From positions 310,001 to 374,000 of the forward strand of contig JAKUDP010000010.1 of NCBI GenBank assembly GCA_022570795.1: a stretch of 64,000 bases of DNA, read 5' to 3'. Source of the DNA: Sphaerulina vaccinii (Eukaryota > Ascomycota > Dothideomycetes > Mycosphaerellales > Mycosphaerellaceae). How positions within the stretch are numbered: position 1 is the stretch's first letter; every line of letters starts with the position of its first letter. Under the pieces are notes generated by a model. It had not been told where the DNA came from and did not search any database. It saw only the letters and a list, made by a program, of their open reading frames with translations. The position numbers were made by a program, and so were the translations under genes. Positions 22,467 to 34,150 of this stretch are shown in pieces.

Positions 22467-23175
22467 GATTCGATTGATGAGTAGGCTGTTCGTCTCGTCA
22501 GAAGCATCGATCTTATAAGGAGTTTCTCTGATGCTCTCGTGTGCAAGCGACGAGAATGCAGCATTGAGCCTGTCAGCAGCCATTACTTGGCAGTCCTGTA
22601 GTTGTGGTTCTTGTGTTGTACGACATTGCATGCCAAGTGCGAAGAGGCGAGAAATGGTCATATGCATCAGATTCAGAGCAATCAATATATCTTCAGGTGG
22701 CCAAGAGAACTTTTCTGCGCCACGTTCGCAATTCTCAGGAACCCAGGAAGGAAAAGCCAACTCCATTATCATGTGCTAACTTCCTTCGCAGTGTCTGCAA
22801 TCAGTATCGACATCAACCCGCAAGTCCCATGAATCAACGCGCAGCTCAGGCTGTGATCGAGTACTTGCCATCTGCGAGCAGGTCGAGGGGCGAGACGATC
22901 AGCTGAGTCTATACTATTCGTCCTTGATTCTTGTGCAAAAGAGTGTCCTATGTAATTTCTTCTTGTATAGTGTTCGAGCTTACGCTGTTCGTCCTTGGAT
23001 ATATGGAAAGTTGAAGTCGTGATAGAGTTGCATTAAAGGACCTTTCCGCAGTCGAGACGTATATCCAGATGCTTGAGTAGGTGAAACTGCTTTGACAGAA
23101 GCTCATGCGCGTTGCTGAATCGTCAACCGCGTCAATATGCCGGCAGATATACATATATCAACTTACTTGATCTGC
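22467..23175. other. Intergenic region upstream of the NTF2-like gene
   Basis: No supported exon. ORFs on both strands near 22,530-22,906 overlap and lack motifs. The left part must hold the promoter of the NTF2-like gene. Confidence 0.4.
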
Positions 23176-23484
23176 TTATGCACCGAAGCCGAACGATGGC
23201 ACTCTATACTTGGATACGCGTAAGCCAGCTTGTTTGAAAATTGTCCACCAGGTCTCTTGCACTAGTAATGGCTTGCTACTCTTGCGCTTGAGTGTAGGAC
23301 CTTCTGCTGAGCTTGTGGACGTGTGACTAGCATCTAGAACGTCAGATTCTGGCATCCTCGTGAAATCTTCTTCTGCTTTAGTGCTCTGGGAGTCTGGTGT
23401 ATCTGGCTGATCTAGCTGCCAGTCATATCTCACGACTTCGGGCTCGTTCGTTGAGAATGCTACTTTCTTCTTTTCATCAGTCAT
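23176..23484 (-). CDS. Hypothetical 102-residue protein
   Basis: I do not recognise a family. The ORF opens MTDEKKKVAFSTNEPEVVRYDWQ, then has a Ser/Thr/Glu-rich middle (SQSTKAEEDFTRMPESDV) and a basic-aromatic end (SKPLLVQETWWTIFKQAG, VSKYRVPSFGFGA). Composition is more protein-like than surrounding frames. No signal peptide, membrane segment or intron is visible. It is the last potential gene before the AT-rich island, about 270 bp from its inverted-repeat edge. It could be a real small gene, a 3' exon of something longer, or chance. Confidence 0.4.
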   Translation of the reverse strand: MTDEKKKVAFSTNEPEVVRYDWQLDQPDTPDSQSTKAEEDFTRMPESDVLDASHTSTSSAEGPTLKRKSSKPLLVQETWWTIFKQAGLRVSKYRVPSFGFGA

Positions 23485-23750
23485 AATAGTGTTGTCTGGT
23501 GTTGAGTAAGGACATTGTCGGCAGCCAGGCGTTGTGTTGCCTTAAATGGCTTCAGGCGGCGCTGACTTCTCATCTGCTGGTATCCTTGACTCTGCCCATT
23601 CGAGTATGCCAAGTCATCTTGTGCGACTTAACGACACCATACGAGTGGAACTCCGCCCATTCCGCCATGTGAAGCTTTCGGAAGGAGTTGGTGCCCAAGA
23701 TTGCCTGTACAGTCATCTTTCAGCTGTGCTGTGTCAGCATGCGGTGATGC

Positions 23751-23935
23751 ATATAACCAGGAGAGATCCACTGCGCACAGGCGCACGGCAATAGAGTAGC
23801 CGAGGATGCTGCGACCGATTGTTTACTATACGCGTCGCACCTATTATTATCTTCTATTCTATTATCTTATACTCTTCTTACTATATCGACCTTACTATTA
23901 CTAATTATATTAAAATAGAAAGTATTATTTGTTTC
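23751..23935 (+). repeat. Left terminal inverted repeat of the island
   Basis: Starts ATATAACCAGGAGAGATCCA and matches the reverse complement of 51,954 inward (ATATAACTAGGAGAGATCCA). Identity is high through CACTGCGCACAGG, AGAGTAGCCG, GATGCTGCGACC and ATTGTTTA at 23,825. It resumes inside the AT-rich part, for example CCTTACTATTACTAA and GAAAGTATTATTT near 23,890-23,930. Three mismatches in the 22 bp at 23,805-23,826 are all transitions. The outermost match is the palindrome ATAT, so a TA or ATAT target duplication is possible but not provable. Confidence 0.8.
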
Positions 23936-24299
23936 TTATACTACTAGTTTGTTTACTACTATCTACTACGCGATTAGCTATTAACCTCGCCGTTGCTAAC
24001 GCGTCCGACGCGCCGCACTAATACTTTACTACTTTTATTACTTTTTCTATATATATTTATTTAACTAAGAAGCTAGTAGACTATTTTATAATAATATTAT
24101 ATTCTATTTAATAGATATATTAACTAGCTATTATCGGACAACTTTGCTATCTACGAGGTCGCGAGCTTCTTCTATTATAAGCTACTTTTATATTATTTTA
24201 TTCTATAACTATTAAATAGTATAGCTTAGTATTATTATTACTAGAAGAAATATATATAATAATATAATAGATAGTAGTATAGCTTCTAGCTCGAGACTA

Positions 24300-26126
24300 G
24301 TTCTATTTTTAATATAGTATATTAGAAAGGTTTATAACTAGTACTATCTACTATAAGAAGATAGTTATAATAGATTAAATATAGTAGTCTATAGTACCTA
24401 ATACTTTAGATTAAAAATCTAATATTAAAAAAGAAAAGAAAGTCTAACTTCTAATTTTATAAAGAATAAGAAGATATCTTAGAATTAGTTATTTTTAGTA
24501 AAGCTAATTTATAGGCCTAGCCTATAATATTACTTTCCTTCTTATAGTATCTATTATATCTATATTACTAGAGTTTTCGTAGGTCTAGTAAATACTATTT
24601 ATACTATACTATTTTAGTATAAATTTATAGTAGTTTATAGAAGAGAACTATTATTCTCTTCTATATTTCTATATAGTTTTTTAAAATATTTAAATATAAC
24701 TATATTCTTAAAGTTATATAAAAAGCTCTATATAGAAGTAGTATACTCTACCTATTTAATATATACTTTCTTCTAAGAACTTCTACTAACTTGTTTTATT
24801 TAGTAATAGAGAATAGCTTTAATACTATACTTATTAATTCTTATTTTATTAATAATTACTATAGGCTATATATTATCTACTTTTTGCAACTCGAGTAGGT
24901 CGGTAGAAGTAGAGTATAGTAGAATAGTATAAAACTTCTTAAATACTCTATATAGTATATCTAATTTAATAAAATAAAGCAAAATAGAAAATATCTAAAT
25001 AATTATATACTTTATATAAATCTAGTCGAGTTTCTTTTTTAGTTAATTAGTAGTAATATTTTTTAGATTTAGCTAGACTTTATTTCTAATATAGTAAGTA
25101 ATAGAGGTTGCTCGAGATTAATTAGTATAAAATTCTTATTATTATTATATTATAGCTATTACTAAATAAGTAAAGTTATATATTTGCTATAGCTTCTAAA
25201 TAATAGCTTTACTTTTTTTCTAAGAGTTATAGAGGTTTATATTCTTATTAAGTTCTACTATCTCTATATTTTAGAGATAGTATCTATAGAATAGAAAGAA
25301 GAGAGAAATACCTATTATTATAAATATTCTACTATCTAGAGTAATAGATACTAGAGATAGCTACTTGCTCTAATCTACTTAGTTATATACTACAAAGGCC
25401 TAGAGGTATATCTCTATCTTCTAATTATATCTTTCTATAGAATTATCTATTTTAGAATAGTAGGCTATCGAAAGCCTTTAAGTAATATATAGAAGTTTAT
25501 AAAGTTATTACTAAAGTCTATTAATAAATTATACTTCTCTATTAGAAATAATACTTAAAGGAAGCTAGTAAATAGGTATATACTAGTTAATAATAAAGCG
25601 AGATAGTCTATCTATATCGAACTAGCTAGGTAGTATATAGAGAAATATATTACTTTTACTAAAACAATCTATAATAATAAAGATAGTAGTTAACCTATTA
25701 TTCTTATTTAGTAGAAGATTTATAATAAAGTCTATAGAGATATTAGTCTATATATAATTAGAGATTAGAAGAGGCTTTAGAAGGCTTTTCTTTCTATCTC
25801 TCTATATTATAAACTAACTATAGATAGTATAGTTATATATAAAATATCGAACTTATATATTTATTTCTATTTAAAAAAACTATTAGAAAAGGTAGTCGAT
25901 AGTAGCATCTCGGCTAGTATAGCTACTAAGGATAGAGTTGTAAAGTTTCTAGATAACCTAGATAGTAAGTAGTTTATAAAAAAGTAACTAGATATAGTCT
26001 CGAAAGTATAGTAGTCTATTCTAAATCTTATATTCTCTAATAGAGAGGTAGAAGTTTAGTTCTATAAGAAAGGAATATCTACTTTCTTCTACTACTACTT
26101 CTACTTATTAATAGGCCTATTTATAT
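24300..26126 (-). mobile_element. Element D fragment 3: gypsy integrase and 3' part
   Basis: Minus-strand translation, with many stops, still shows a Ty3/gypsy integrase core. Near 25,640-25,680 it reads FIIIDCFSKSNIFL, and near 25,520-25,555 NREVQFIN (original SDREVQFVN-type). The STER-like Glu region follows. Beyond 25,300 the match fades, and the left end near 24,300 is approximate with no LTR found. It continues element D from 33,527 across the insertion of element A: both junctions carry TATAT (26,122-26,126 and 33,527-33,531). Confidence 0.65.
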
Positions 26127-26309
26127 TATAATATTATAAATAGTAGTATAGTAAATCAGGTTGTAGATAAAGTATCTAAAAGGAGCGCAAGGGCGCGAAC
26201 GAGTAAGTATAAGAAAAGCGCCAAGCGCGCTAGCCGCATCGGGCCTAGCCGCGTATATATAATAGTTATAAGTAAATATAGGTAGGTAGGTAGGTATTAG
26301 GTTATAATA
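26127..26309 (-). repeat. LTR of element A (3' LTR)
   Basis: 183 bp, from TATAATATTATAAATAG to GGTTATAATA. Holds a GC-rich core (GCGCCAAGCGCGCTAGCCGC) and GGTAGGTAGGTAGG. TA ends are consistent with original TG...CA ends after RIP. It differs from the partner LTR by transitions. Confidence 0.9.
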
Positions 26310-29300
26310 CTACCCTTTCCTCAAAACAGCCTCTATCTATAGAAGCTCTAATATATATCTATAATATTAAGCTACTTATATTATATATATAAAGGTAATA
26401 TTATTATCTAATCTATTATCTAAATTATCTTCTTTATCTAAATTGTTATTTAAGCTATATTTTATATTCTATTTTTTCTAAGTACTAATAGTATCTTCTT
26501 ATTCTATAATTAGTCCGGCTCTGCCTCTACTCTATATTAGATATAAGAGCTCTTCTAGTAATATAAGGTTTAAGTTAGCAAAAACTATATTATTACTTTC
26601 GATTATATTTAGGTTAGTATTACTAATATAGGTATTACGATCTGAAATATTGCGCTCGTTAATAGTATCTACTACGTAACTACTAGCGTCTACTAGTATA
26701 TTTGTATTTGTAGTATTTTAGCTACTAAAACTAGTAGTAGAGCCTCGTAGTAAGTATAAACTCGGTATAAGAGCTAGGCTATTCCTTTAAAAACTTAGTA
26801 TATAGTACTTCTAATCTACTACTTTAACTAATGCGCGAGTTACTCGTTACGAATCTATATACGAGTCTAGTTCTAGACTAGTTATAAGGTACTTAACTTC
26901 TATTATTAGTAGGTAAGGAGGTATATTAGATACGCTATTTAGTAACTTTATATAAAAAGATACTACCTTATTAGGTATACTTTCGAAGTAACTCTTAGGC
27001 TCCTATATTAGCTTGTTATAACTAACCTACTTTACCTTAAATATCGGTATTAGTTGCTTACTAAGCTCTTTCTACTATATATATATCGGCCTCTAAGTTT
27101 CTACTACTACGATCTCTTCTACCTTATACTCGAGGTCTCCTCTATTATCTTCTTCTTAGTAAATATAAATTAGTAGTAGAGGGCTATTAGCTAGCGAGGT
27201 TTAACTAGGTAGAGGGTTGTTATTAGCAGACTATAGAAGGTTCGAGTAGAAGATAGAGTACTTCTATATATCTAGTAGAAGGTCGATATAGTATATATTA
27301 TATAGTAGAATATAAAGAACTTTATATAGCCTAGAGAATTTGTAATTAAGCTTCTTAGCATTATAGTCCGTGCCCTAGTTGCGAGTAGCTATATATACTA
27401 GGTTATCTTTATAATAGATTAGAGCTAGTATACGGCTACTATTAGTATTATCTACCTATCTAGCCTACGCTAAGTATATATATTCCTAGGTATACTTATA
27501 AATATCGGTAATACGCTTACTAAAGTTGCTAGTAGCCTAGGCGTCTAGCTATTATTTATATAGAAGTACTAGTATATTAGACTAAGTATCGATAATAGAT
27601 AGTCTCGTATTATATCCTCTAGTAGCGAAGAAAGGTAATACTTCTATAGTCTCTAAGTCGTAGTTATTAATTGCTAGCTTACTAATAGGTAGAAGGTTAA
27701 CCTAGTTATCTTAAGCGTAGTTGCAGAAGGCTCGGAGATACTACTTAATACCTTTATTTGTATTCTTAGACTATCTATCTATTTCTAGATAGAAAGCTAT
27801 TAAAGATTTCTACTTAATATCTAGAAGCTTATAGAAGCGCTTAAAGAAAGCCGACAACTAGTTAGTTCCTCTATTAATTATAATAGACTCTAGCGCGCTA
27901 TATTTTGCGAAGATATTCTTAAGGAATACTAATATAATATAAGGAGTATTAAGCCGATATATAGAGATAGTATACTACTTTTTAGTTAAGTAGCAGATTG
28001 CTATTAAAATATTCTTATATACTACTCTATTAATCTTACTCTTTAAGGGTAGTAGCTTAATAACAAAGTCTATTATAATATATTACTATAGTTAGTATAG
28101 TATAGGCAATAGTGCAAGCAGGCTACTATATACTTAAGTAGTTGCTTTCGTAGTTCTATATACCTTGTAGTTATAGATAAATCGCTTTACTATCTACTAT
28201 GCAAATAGCTATATATAGAAGCGCGTTAAGAGGCCGAATGTCTTCGTAATGCTAGAGTGTCTAGTAGCTAATATACTATAGCAATTCTTAATTACAAAGG
28301 TTCGTATTAGGTATATAATCTTAGAATCTATTAGTAGTATAAATATACTAGCTTCTCTAAACCTATTAGTAATATATATCCTCTAATCGCGTACTATTAC
28401 TAATACTTAATCTATCTTATATTGTCGAAGGAAACTAGCTATCTGCCTAAGTAATAGTTCTTTAAGCGCTTGTTAGACTAGCTTCTCTTAGTATAGCTAT
28501 TTAATTACTATCGGCAGATCTATATTCTCTACGGCTGCAATATCGGCGATCTTGTTACTACCGATATTCTTATCTTCTATTAGGTTTATTACTACCGCTT
28601 TTAGTATAATATCTAGTCTATTAGAGCTAAGGATTATCTACTATTAGTATAGAACCCTTAGATTATCTAGCGAAGTAGGTAGGTCTTAGAATTGTTATAT
28701 TAAGCTATTAGGTTTAGTACTTTGCAAGCTAGGTCTATATATAATCTTAAAGTTAAACTACGATAAGAACTTAGCCTAATAGGCTTGTTGTCTATTAAGC
28801 TACTTAGTAGTTATAAAATACTCTAAGTTCTTATAGTTAGATAGTACTCGGATATAATTATTACTATCGAAGCGTTCGAAGTCGCTATCTGCTTCTCCCC
28901 TCTCTACTATAAGCTCTAGACGCTATTCTTTAAAGGCTAGAATAATAGTAAGGAGTTCCTTATTATAGATCTCGTAGTTGCACTCTATAGGACTTATCTT
29001 CTTAGATATATACGCAACTAGCTTCTACTTCTTAGTAATAGGGTTAAGCTATAAAAGTATAGCTATAGTAATATAGTTAGATATATTAGTTTCTACGACT
29101 ATCTACTACTCTATATAGTATATTTCTAATATTAGGTTAGCTACAAAGGCTTGCTTAAAGTTTTTAAAAGCCTTCTCGCATTTAGTAGTCTATATAAACT
29201 TGATATAGCCCTTTTTATCTAAGGCCTTACTATTACTAGCCTTCCTTATTAGAGCTACTAATAGTACTATAATATAGCCAAACTTATCGATAAACTTGTA

Positions 29301-32300
29301 GTAGAAGTTGCTAAAGCTAAGGAAGGCCTATATATCCTTAATATAGGTAGGAGTCTCCTATACTACAATTATAGCAATTTTCTTAGAATCTATATATACC
29401 CTATCTTTACTAATAATTATACTAAGGTACTTGGTCTCGTAGACGAAGAACTTATACTTCTTAATATCTAGTTATAATCTAGTATCGAGAAGCTTCTATA
29501 TTACTTTTCGTATATATTATATATATTCTTTACAAGTGTCGCTAAATACTAGGCAATTATCGAAATATATAGAGTAGAATATATCGAGGAAGTCTTATAA
29601 TATATTATTAATATAGCTCTAGAAGGTGCCTAGTGCATTGCAAGCTCCGAATAGTATTATAATATATTCGAACTAACTATAGCGAGTAGTAAATATAGTC
29701 TTCTATATATCCCTAGCTACTATACGGATACGATTAAATACTATAATAATATCTAGCTTAGTAAACTATTCCTTACCTAAGATGTAGTTTAGAGTTTCTT
29801 AAACTAATAGAATAGGATATTATAACTTGATTATTAACGCGTTAAGTCTATAATAGTTAATATAGACGCGCAGACTACTATTTAGCTTCTTAATAATAAG
29901 AACTAGTACTGCTATAGAGGAAACTAAGCTACGAATATTGCCCTTTTCGAGTTAATTATTAATCTACTTCTTAATAACCTTATTCTCGCGTTAAAATATA
30001 GGGTAGGGGCGTTTGAAAGGTAGAATAGCACTATCCTTAAGCTTAATTGCATAGTCGATGCTAGGTCTATATAGTAGAAGCTTTTCTACTTCTCTCTAGT
30101 CAAATAGAGCTACGAAGTCTTGGAACTTCTTTAGTAGTATATTCTTAACTATATTATAAATAGTTAGGTTCGTTATACTAGTTATAAACTTCTTATAGTC
30201 TGCTATAGCTATAGCGTATACTTGTACCTAGCGAGTATATTTATTAATAACTATAGCTACTAATCTACTATAGTAGGTAAAAGCTTTCCCTACCTTTATA
30301 GTATAAGTAGTTAGCCTATCTAAGAGTATCTATTTCTACTTATTCTAACCGACTATCTATATAGTATAAATCTCGGTATCTTTCTATTATAATATACGTT
30401 ATAGTATTATAGGGCTAATCTCTGCAATATCTAGTATATCTACGTCTATAGCTTTCTTCTTATATATATAAGTATATATAGTTGCTAGAAAGCTCTATAC
30501 TAAAGCATACTTGTAGTTAATCTTATATAAGGTAGAGTCTAGTATTATTCTACCTTCTACCTATATAATACTTAGTTAATATTAGTCGAACTACCTATAA
30601 CTAAGAACTATATCGTAGTCCGGATCTAGCTTAGTAACGAAAGCATAGAACTATTCGAGGTAGCCTCTAATATTAAGGTTTATCTTCGCGACGTACTCGA
30701 TATCTACTAAAGCTTGTTCGCTAGTAGCTAGTCCAAGCCGCCTAGCTTGTTCGAGGAGGATAAGAGTAAAGTGTTATTTATATTTATATACGAAGAATAA
30801 ATTAATATAACGAGAGTTGGCTCTATAATTAAGATAAAGTCTAGTATTCTAATTGTTAGCTATACTATCTATAATAATATACTCTATAATCTCTAGTAAT
30901 ATACCTAGTAATTCTACTATTTCTATCTCTTTTTAGATAGTAGTAGAAAGCGCCTTTAGCTTCGTCGATTTATCGCAACCTCTACTTATTATACTTAAGT
31001 AGAGGTCTCGCTATTTCCCTAACTACTATTATTAGTATTAGAGCTACTATTAGTATTTATAGTATTAGCGCGTAGTAGCATCTAGTACTTCTTAAAGACG
31101 CAAGCTAGATTACGACTATAGTAACTATACTCGTAGTAGCGTAGGTAGTAACTACTCCGAATAAGTTTAAAGTACTTATTATTAGTAAGTAGCTTTAGAT
31201 TCTTAAACTTCTCTAGCAGATCGGAGTATAGAAGCAGGCTGCTATTATTATTATTATTATTGCTGCCTCTACTATTAGAGCCTCTACGACCTTTATACTA
31301 ACCTCTACTACTACCTCGGTTTCCTCTACTACTATAATTATTATTATTATCGGCACAAGCTAGCTTGTTCGTATTGAGCTAAGCGAAGCTATTCTTAATA
31401 TTATATAGGCAATCTATTAACTCCTTAAAAGTATAATATATAGAGTTATCGATTAGGCAATTGCTATATTAGTAGTTAAGAGAGCCTTCGAGTAGCTACT
31501 TCTTAGACTCTGTTATAAGATATATACAAGTATAATACTTCTAGAACTTAGTATAGTAAGAGCTAAATAACTCCTTATCTCTTTGCTTAAGTATAGACAA
31601 CTCGTAGAATAAATAGTTAGCTTAGTTACGCTAGCTATAGCGCTCGGTTATATACTCTAGTATCTTATCGAGAGACTTAAAAGAGTCGATAGTAGCTCGC
31701 TTATTAATATAGGAGGGGATGCGTAGGTTAAGAAGTTACTATATATCTAACTTAGTAAGGCTATAAACGTAGGCGAGTAATAAGTTAATATTATAGAAAG
31801 TACTACTACTAACCTTATTCTTAATATTATATATCTACTTATTAAAGGCTAGCTCTCTATTATTACCGAACTTGTCTAGTATGCAGATGTCGCGACTACC
31901 TTTAATAGTAAGGACCTATCTATTATTATACTAAGTAAAGTTCGACGCGCTAGATTAGGCGCCTAGAGTATTACTATTATTAATATAGCAACTATATCCT
32001 CGCTAGAGGAGGTCTCTATTAGAACTATAGGTATCTCCTTTATAGTATCTAATATAAGGTAAATATAATAAGCTATTATAGTAGCCGCGAGGTCTAGATC
32101 GCGAGTATAAGTTATAGTAGCCTTAACCTTTAGAGGAATCTCCTCTACCTCCGCCTCTGCCGCTACTACTAGTACTAGTACTAGCACTATTAGCTAGCAG
32201 GCGGCTGCGCAAGAAGGGGCTTAAGTTATAATAAGAAAGCTACTAGATATACTCCTCGAGTTCCTTATTCTTCTAAGTAATATCTATAATATTATTATAT

Positions 32301-33343
32301 AAGATACTAAGCTCGAGTAAGGTTTCTTAACTAGCCTTAGCTTCTTAAGCCTCTAATTAATTAACCTTCCCTTATAGTTTATTAGATAGATTCTTATAGA
32401 AGTCCTTACGTTGCTTAACGCCTTCTATATTCTTCTTTAACTCGGCTATAAAGGCTTTACTATTATTATTAATAATATTGCCGAGCTCTCTATTAATTAT
32501 ATTCTATAGTCGCTATACCTTAGTCGTAGCTACATTCTTCTCTATAACCAAAGCGTCCTTTTCGGCACTTAGTATCTTTTTCTTAGTACTTAAAGTATCT
32601 CTCTTAGACTCGAGTCTATTATACTAAGCGACTATATCCTTGTTCTTCTATTAATTAAGTTCGTTAGCTTCCTAAACAACTACTAACTAGTTTAGAGCTA
32701 GCTTATAGTCGTAGAAGATATTATAGAGTATATTATATATACCTTCTAGTGCTACCTTAGTAATATCTCGAAGCTTAAAGGGAGATAGACTCTTAAAAAG
32801 AGCGACTTCTAATATAACTTCCTTGCTAGCTACGTCGGCGAAGGTAATCTAAGTATAGTCTTTATTAAATAAGTTATTATACTTATAGGTAATATACTCG
32901 AGGAGGTTAAAACTATCTTTAAAGTCGGGCTCTTCTTCGATTATTAAGAGCTTGTTAGTAATCTCCTACTACTATTAGTAGAGTGCGTCGGCGTGCTAGT
33001 AGAATGCGTTGCCTTCTAGTTAGCGACCTTAGGTTTGAGAATCTATATTAGTAGCTCTAAAGAGCGACTCGCAATTAAGGATAGACGCGCGTAGGTTAAG
33101 ACTACGAGTACCTAGCGGATCGCTATTAAGTCTCGCTATATTAAGGTAGCTTAACTCGACTAAGAACTAAGGTCTATAACTACTATAGTAACTATAACTT
33201 TAACTAAGAACTATAATCTTACTATAGGCGCGCTCTTGCTAGAGCTACCTCGAGTTCGTACTTTTAATATAAGACGCATTCTAAACGTAGCGTTAACTAT
33301 AACTATAACTAGGAACTATATACTATAAATAAGGTCTATAAAG

Positions 33344-33526
33344 TATAATATTATAAATAGTAGTATAGTAAATTAGATTATAGATAAAGTATCTAAGAGG
33401 AGCGCGAGGGCGCGAATAAGTAAGTATAAGAAAAGCGCCAAGCGCGCTAGCCGCATCGGGCCTAGCCGCGTGCACATAATAGTTATAAGTAAATATAGGT
33501 AGGTAGGCAGGTGTCGGGTTATAATA
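33344..33526 (-). repeat. LTR of element A (5' LTR)
   Basis: 183 bp, identical in length to 26,127-26,309 and followed by the TATAT target duplication. Same GC-rich core and GGTAGGTAGGCAGG near the end. Confidence 0.9.
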
Positions 33527-33967
33527 TATATTTAGTATTAAAAGCCTAGCTCTATAGGTCTTGTAGTTTGTTATTATTAGTAAATAGACTAGTCTATTCT
33601 TTAGTAGTTATAGATAGTACTTGTATCTTAGAGGAAAGTAATATAGTATACCTATTTATAAGCCTATTATTAGTCGAATTTTTAGAAATATTCTAGTTTC
33701 TATAAAATAGAGTATCTAGAACTATAGTATTTTTTCTAAGTTAGTAAACTAGTCTTATCTAGAATAGGGCTAAGAAGTTAGACTATTAGACCTATTATTT
33801 ACTTAGATACTTCTTTATAAAAAAAAGTTCTAGATTTTTATAATTAGTTAAAACTTCGAAAATATTAAATAGTTTTTATAACTCTAAGTTCTATTCTTTA
33901 ATATATCTAACTATAGTAAGAAGTTTTTTATTATAGATATTATAGTTCGCTTCTACTAGAGTATATT
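33527..33967 (-). mobile_element. Element D fragment 2: gypsy RNase H
   Basis: 441 bp between copies A and B. The minus strand reads as a degraded Ty3/gypsy RNase H domain: YTLVEANYNIYNKKLLTIVR (canonical form TPAECNYDIYDKELLAIV) and FEVLTNYKNLEL (canonical EVLTDHKNLEY). The domain order RT (41,368-42,368), RNase H (here), integrase (left of 26,127) is right for one gypsy pol gene cut by two later insertions. The flanking target duplications are TATAT and ATATT. Confidence 0.8.
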
Positions 33968-34150
33968 TATAATATTATAAATAGTAGTATAGTAAATTAG
34001 GTTATAGACAAAGTATCTAAAAAGAGCGCAAGAGCGCAAACAAGTAAGTATAAGAAAAGCGCCAAGCGCGCTAGCCGCATCGGGCCTAGCCGCGTATATA
34101 TAATAGTTATAAGTAAATATAGGTAGGTAGGTAGGTATTAGGTTGTAATA
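33968..34150 (-). repeat. LTR of element B (3' LTR)
   Basis: 183 bp, preceded by ATATT. It ends GGTTGTAATA, keeping a TG that is TA in the other three LTRs. Confidence 0.9.

Larger units (their letters stand above)
26127..33526 (-). mobile_element. Ty3/gypsy retrotransposon copy A, full length, RIP-mutated
   Basis: 7,400 bp between 183-bp LTRs, with 5-bp target duplication TATAT on both sides. Coding is on the minus strand, so the right LTR is the 5' one. Gag lies at about 31,000-33,200: an RGG/Asn-rich stretch near 31,230-31,340, a degraded CCHC knuckle near 31,110-31,150, and a surviving 74-codon ORF at 31,963-32,187. The RT region at about 29,400-30,050 reads LRVYINYYRLNALIIK, FTKLDIIIVFNRIRI and YFDNCLVFS (degraded YLDD box at about 29,556-29,570). 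RNase H and integrase should lie between there and 27,000 but are too mutated to delimit. A purine tract (GAGGAAAGGGTAG on minus) abuts the left LTR. It is certainly inactive. It lies inside element D. Confidence 0.9.

Noticed and set aside
22194..22772. Long 192-codon minus ORF beginning MIMELAFPSWVP
   Set aside because: Only the part from the internal Met at 22,466 is used. It starts with a clear signal peptide and splices to a second exon, while the upstream part looks like chance coding in the promoter.
23546..23794. 82-codon plus ORF overlapping the left inverted repeat
   Set aside because: No motif, and its end lies within the terminal repeat. Composition and position argue against a host gene.
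26281..26300. GGTAGG repeats in the LTRs resembling telomere-like arrays
   Set aside because: They are only three or four copies of a 4-bp word inside an LTR and occur in all four LTRs. Not telomeric or satellite DNA.
31963..32187. 74-codon minus ORF inside copy A (and its twin at 39,804-40,028)
   Set aside because: It is a surviving open piece of the mutated Gag region, not a separate gene. The twin lies at exactly the same place in copy B.
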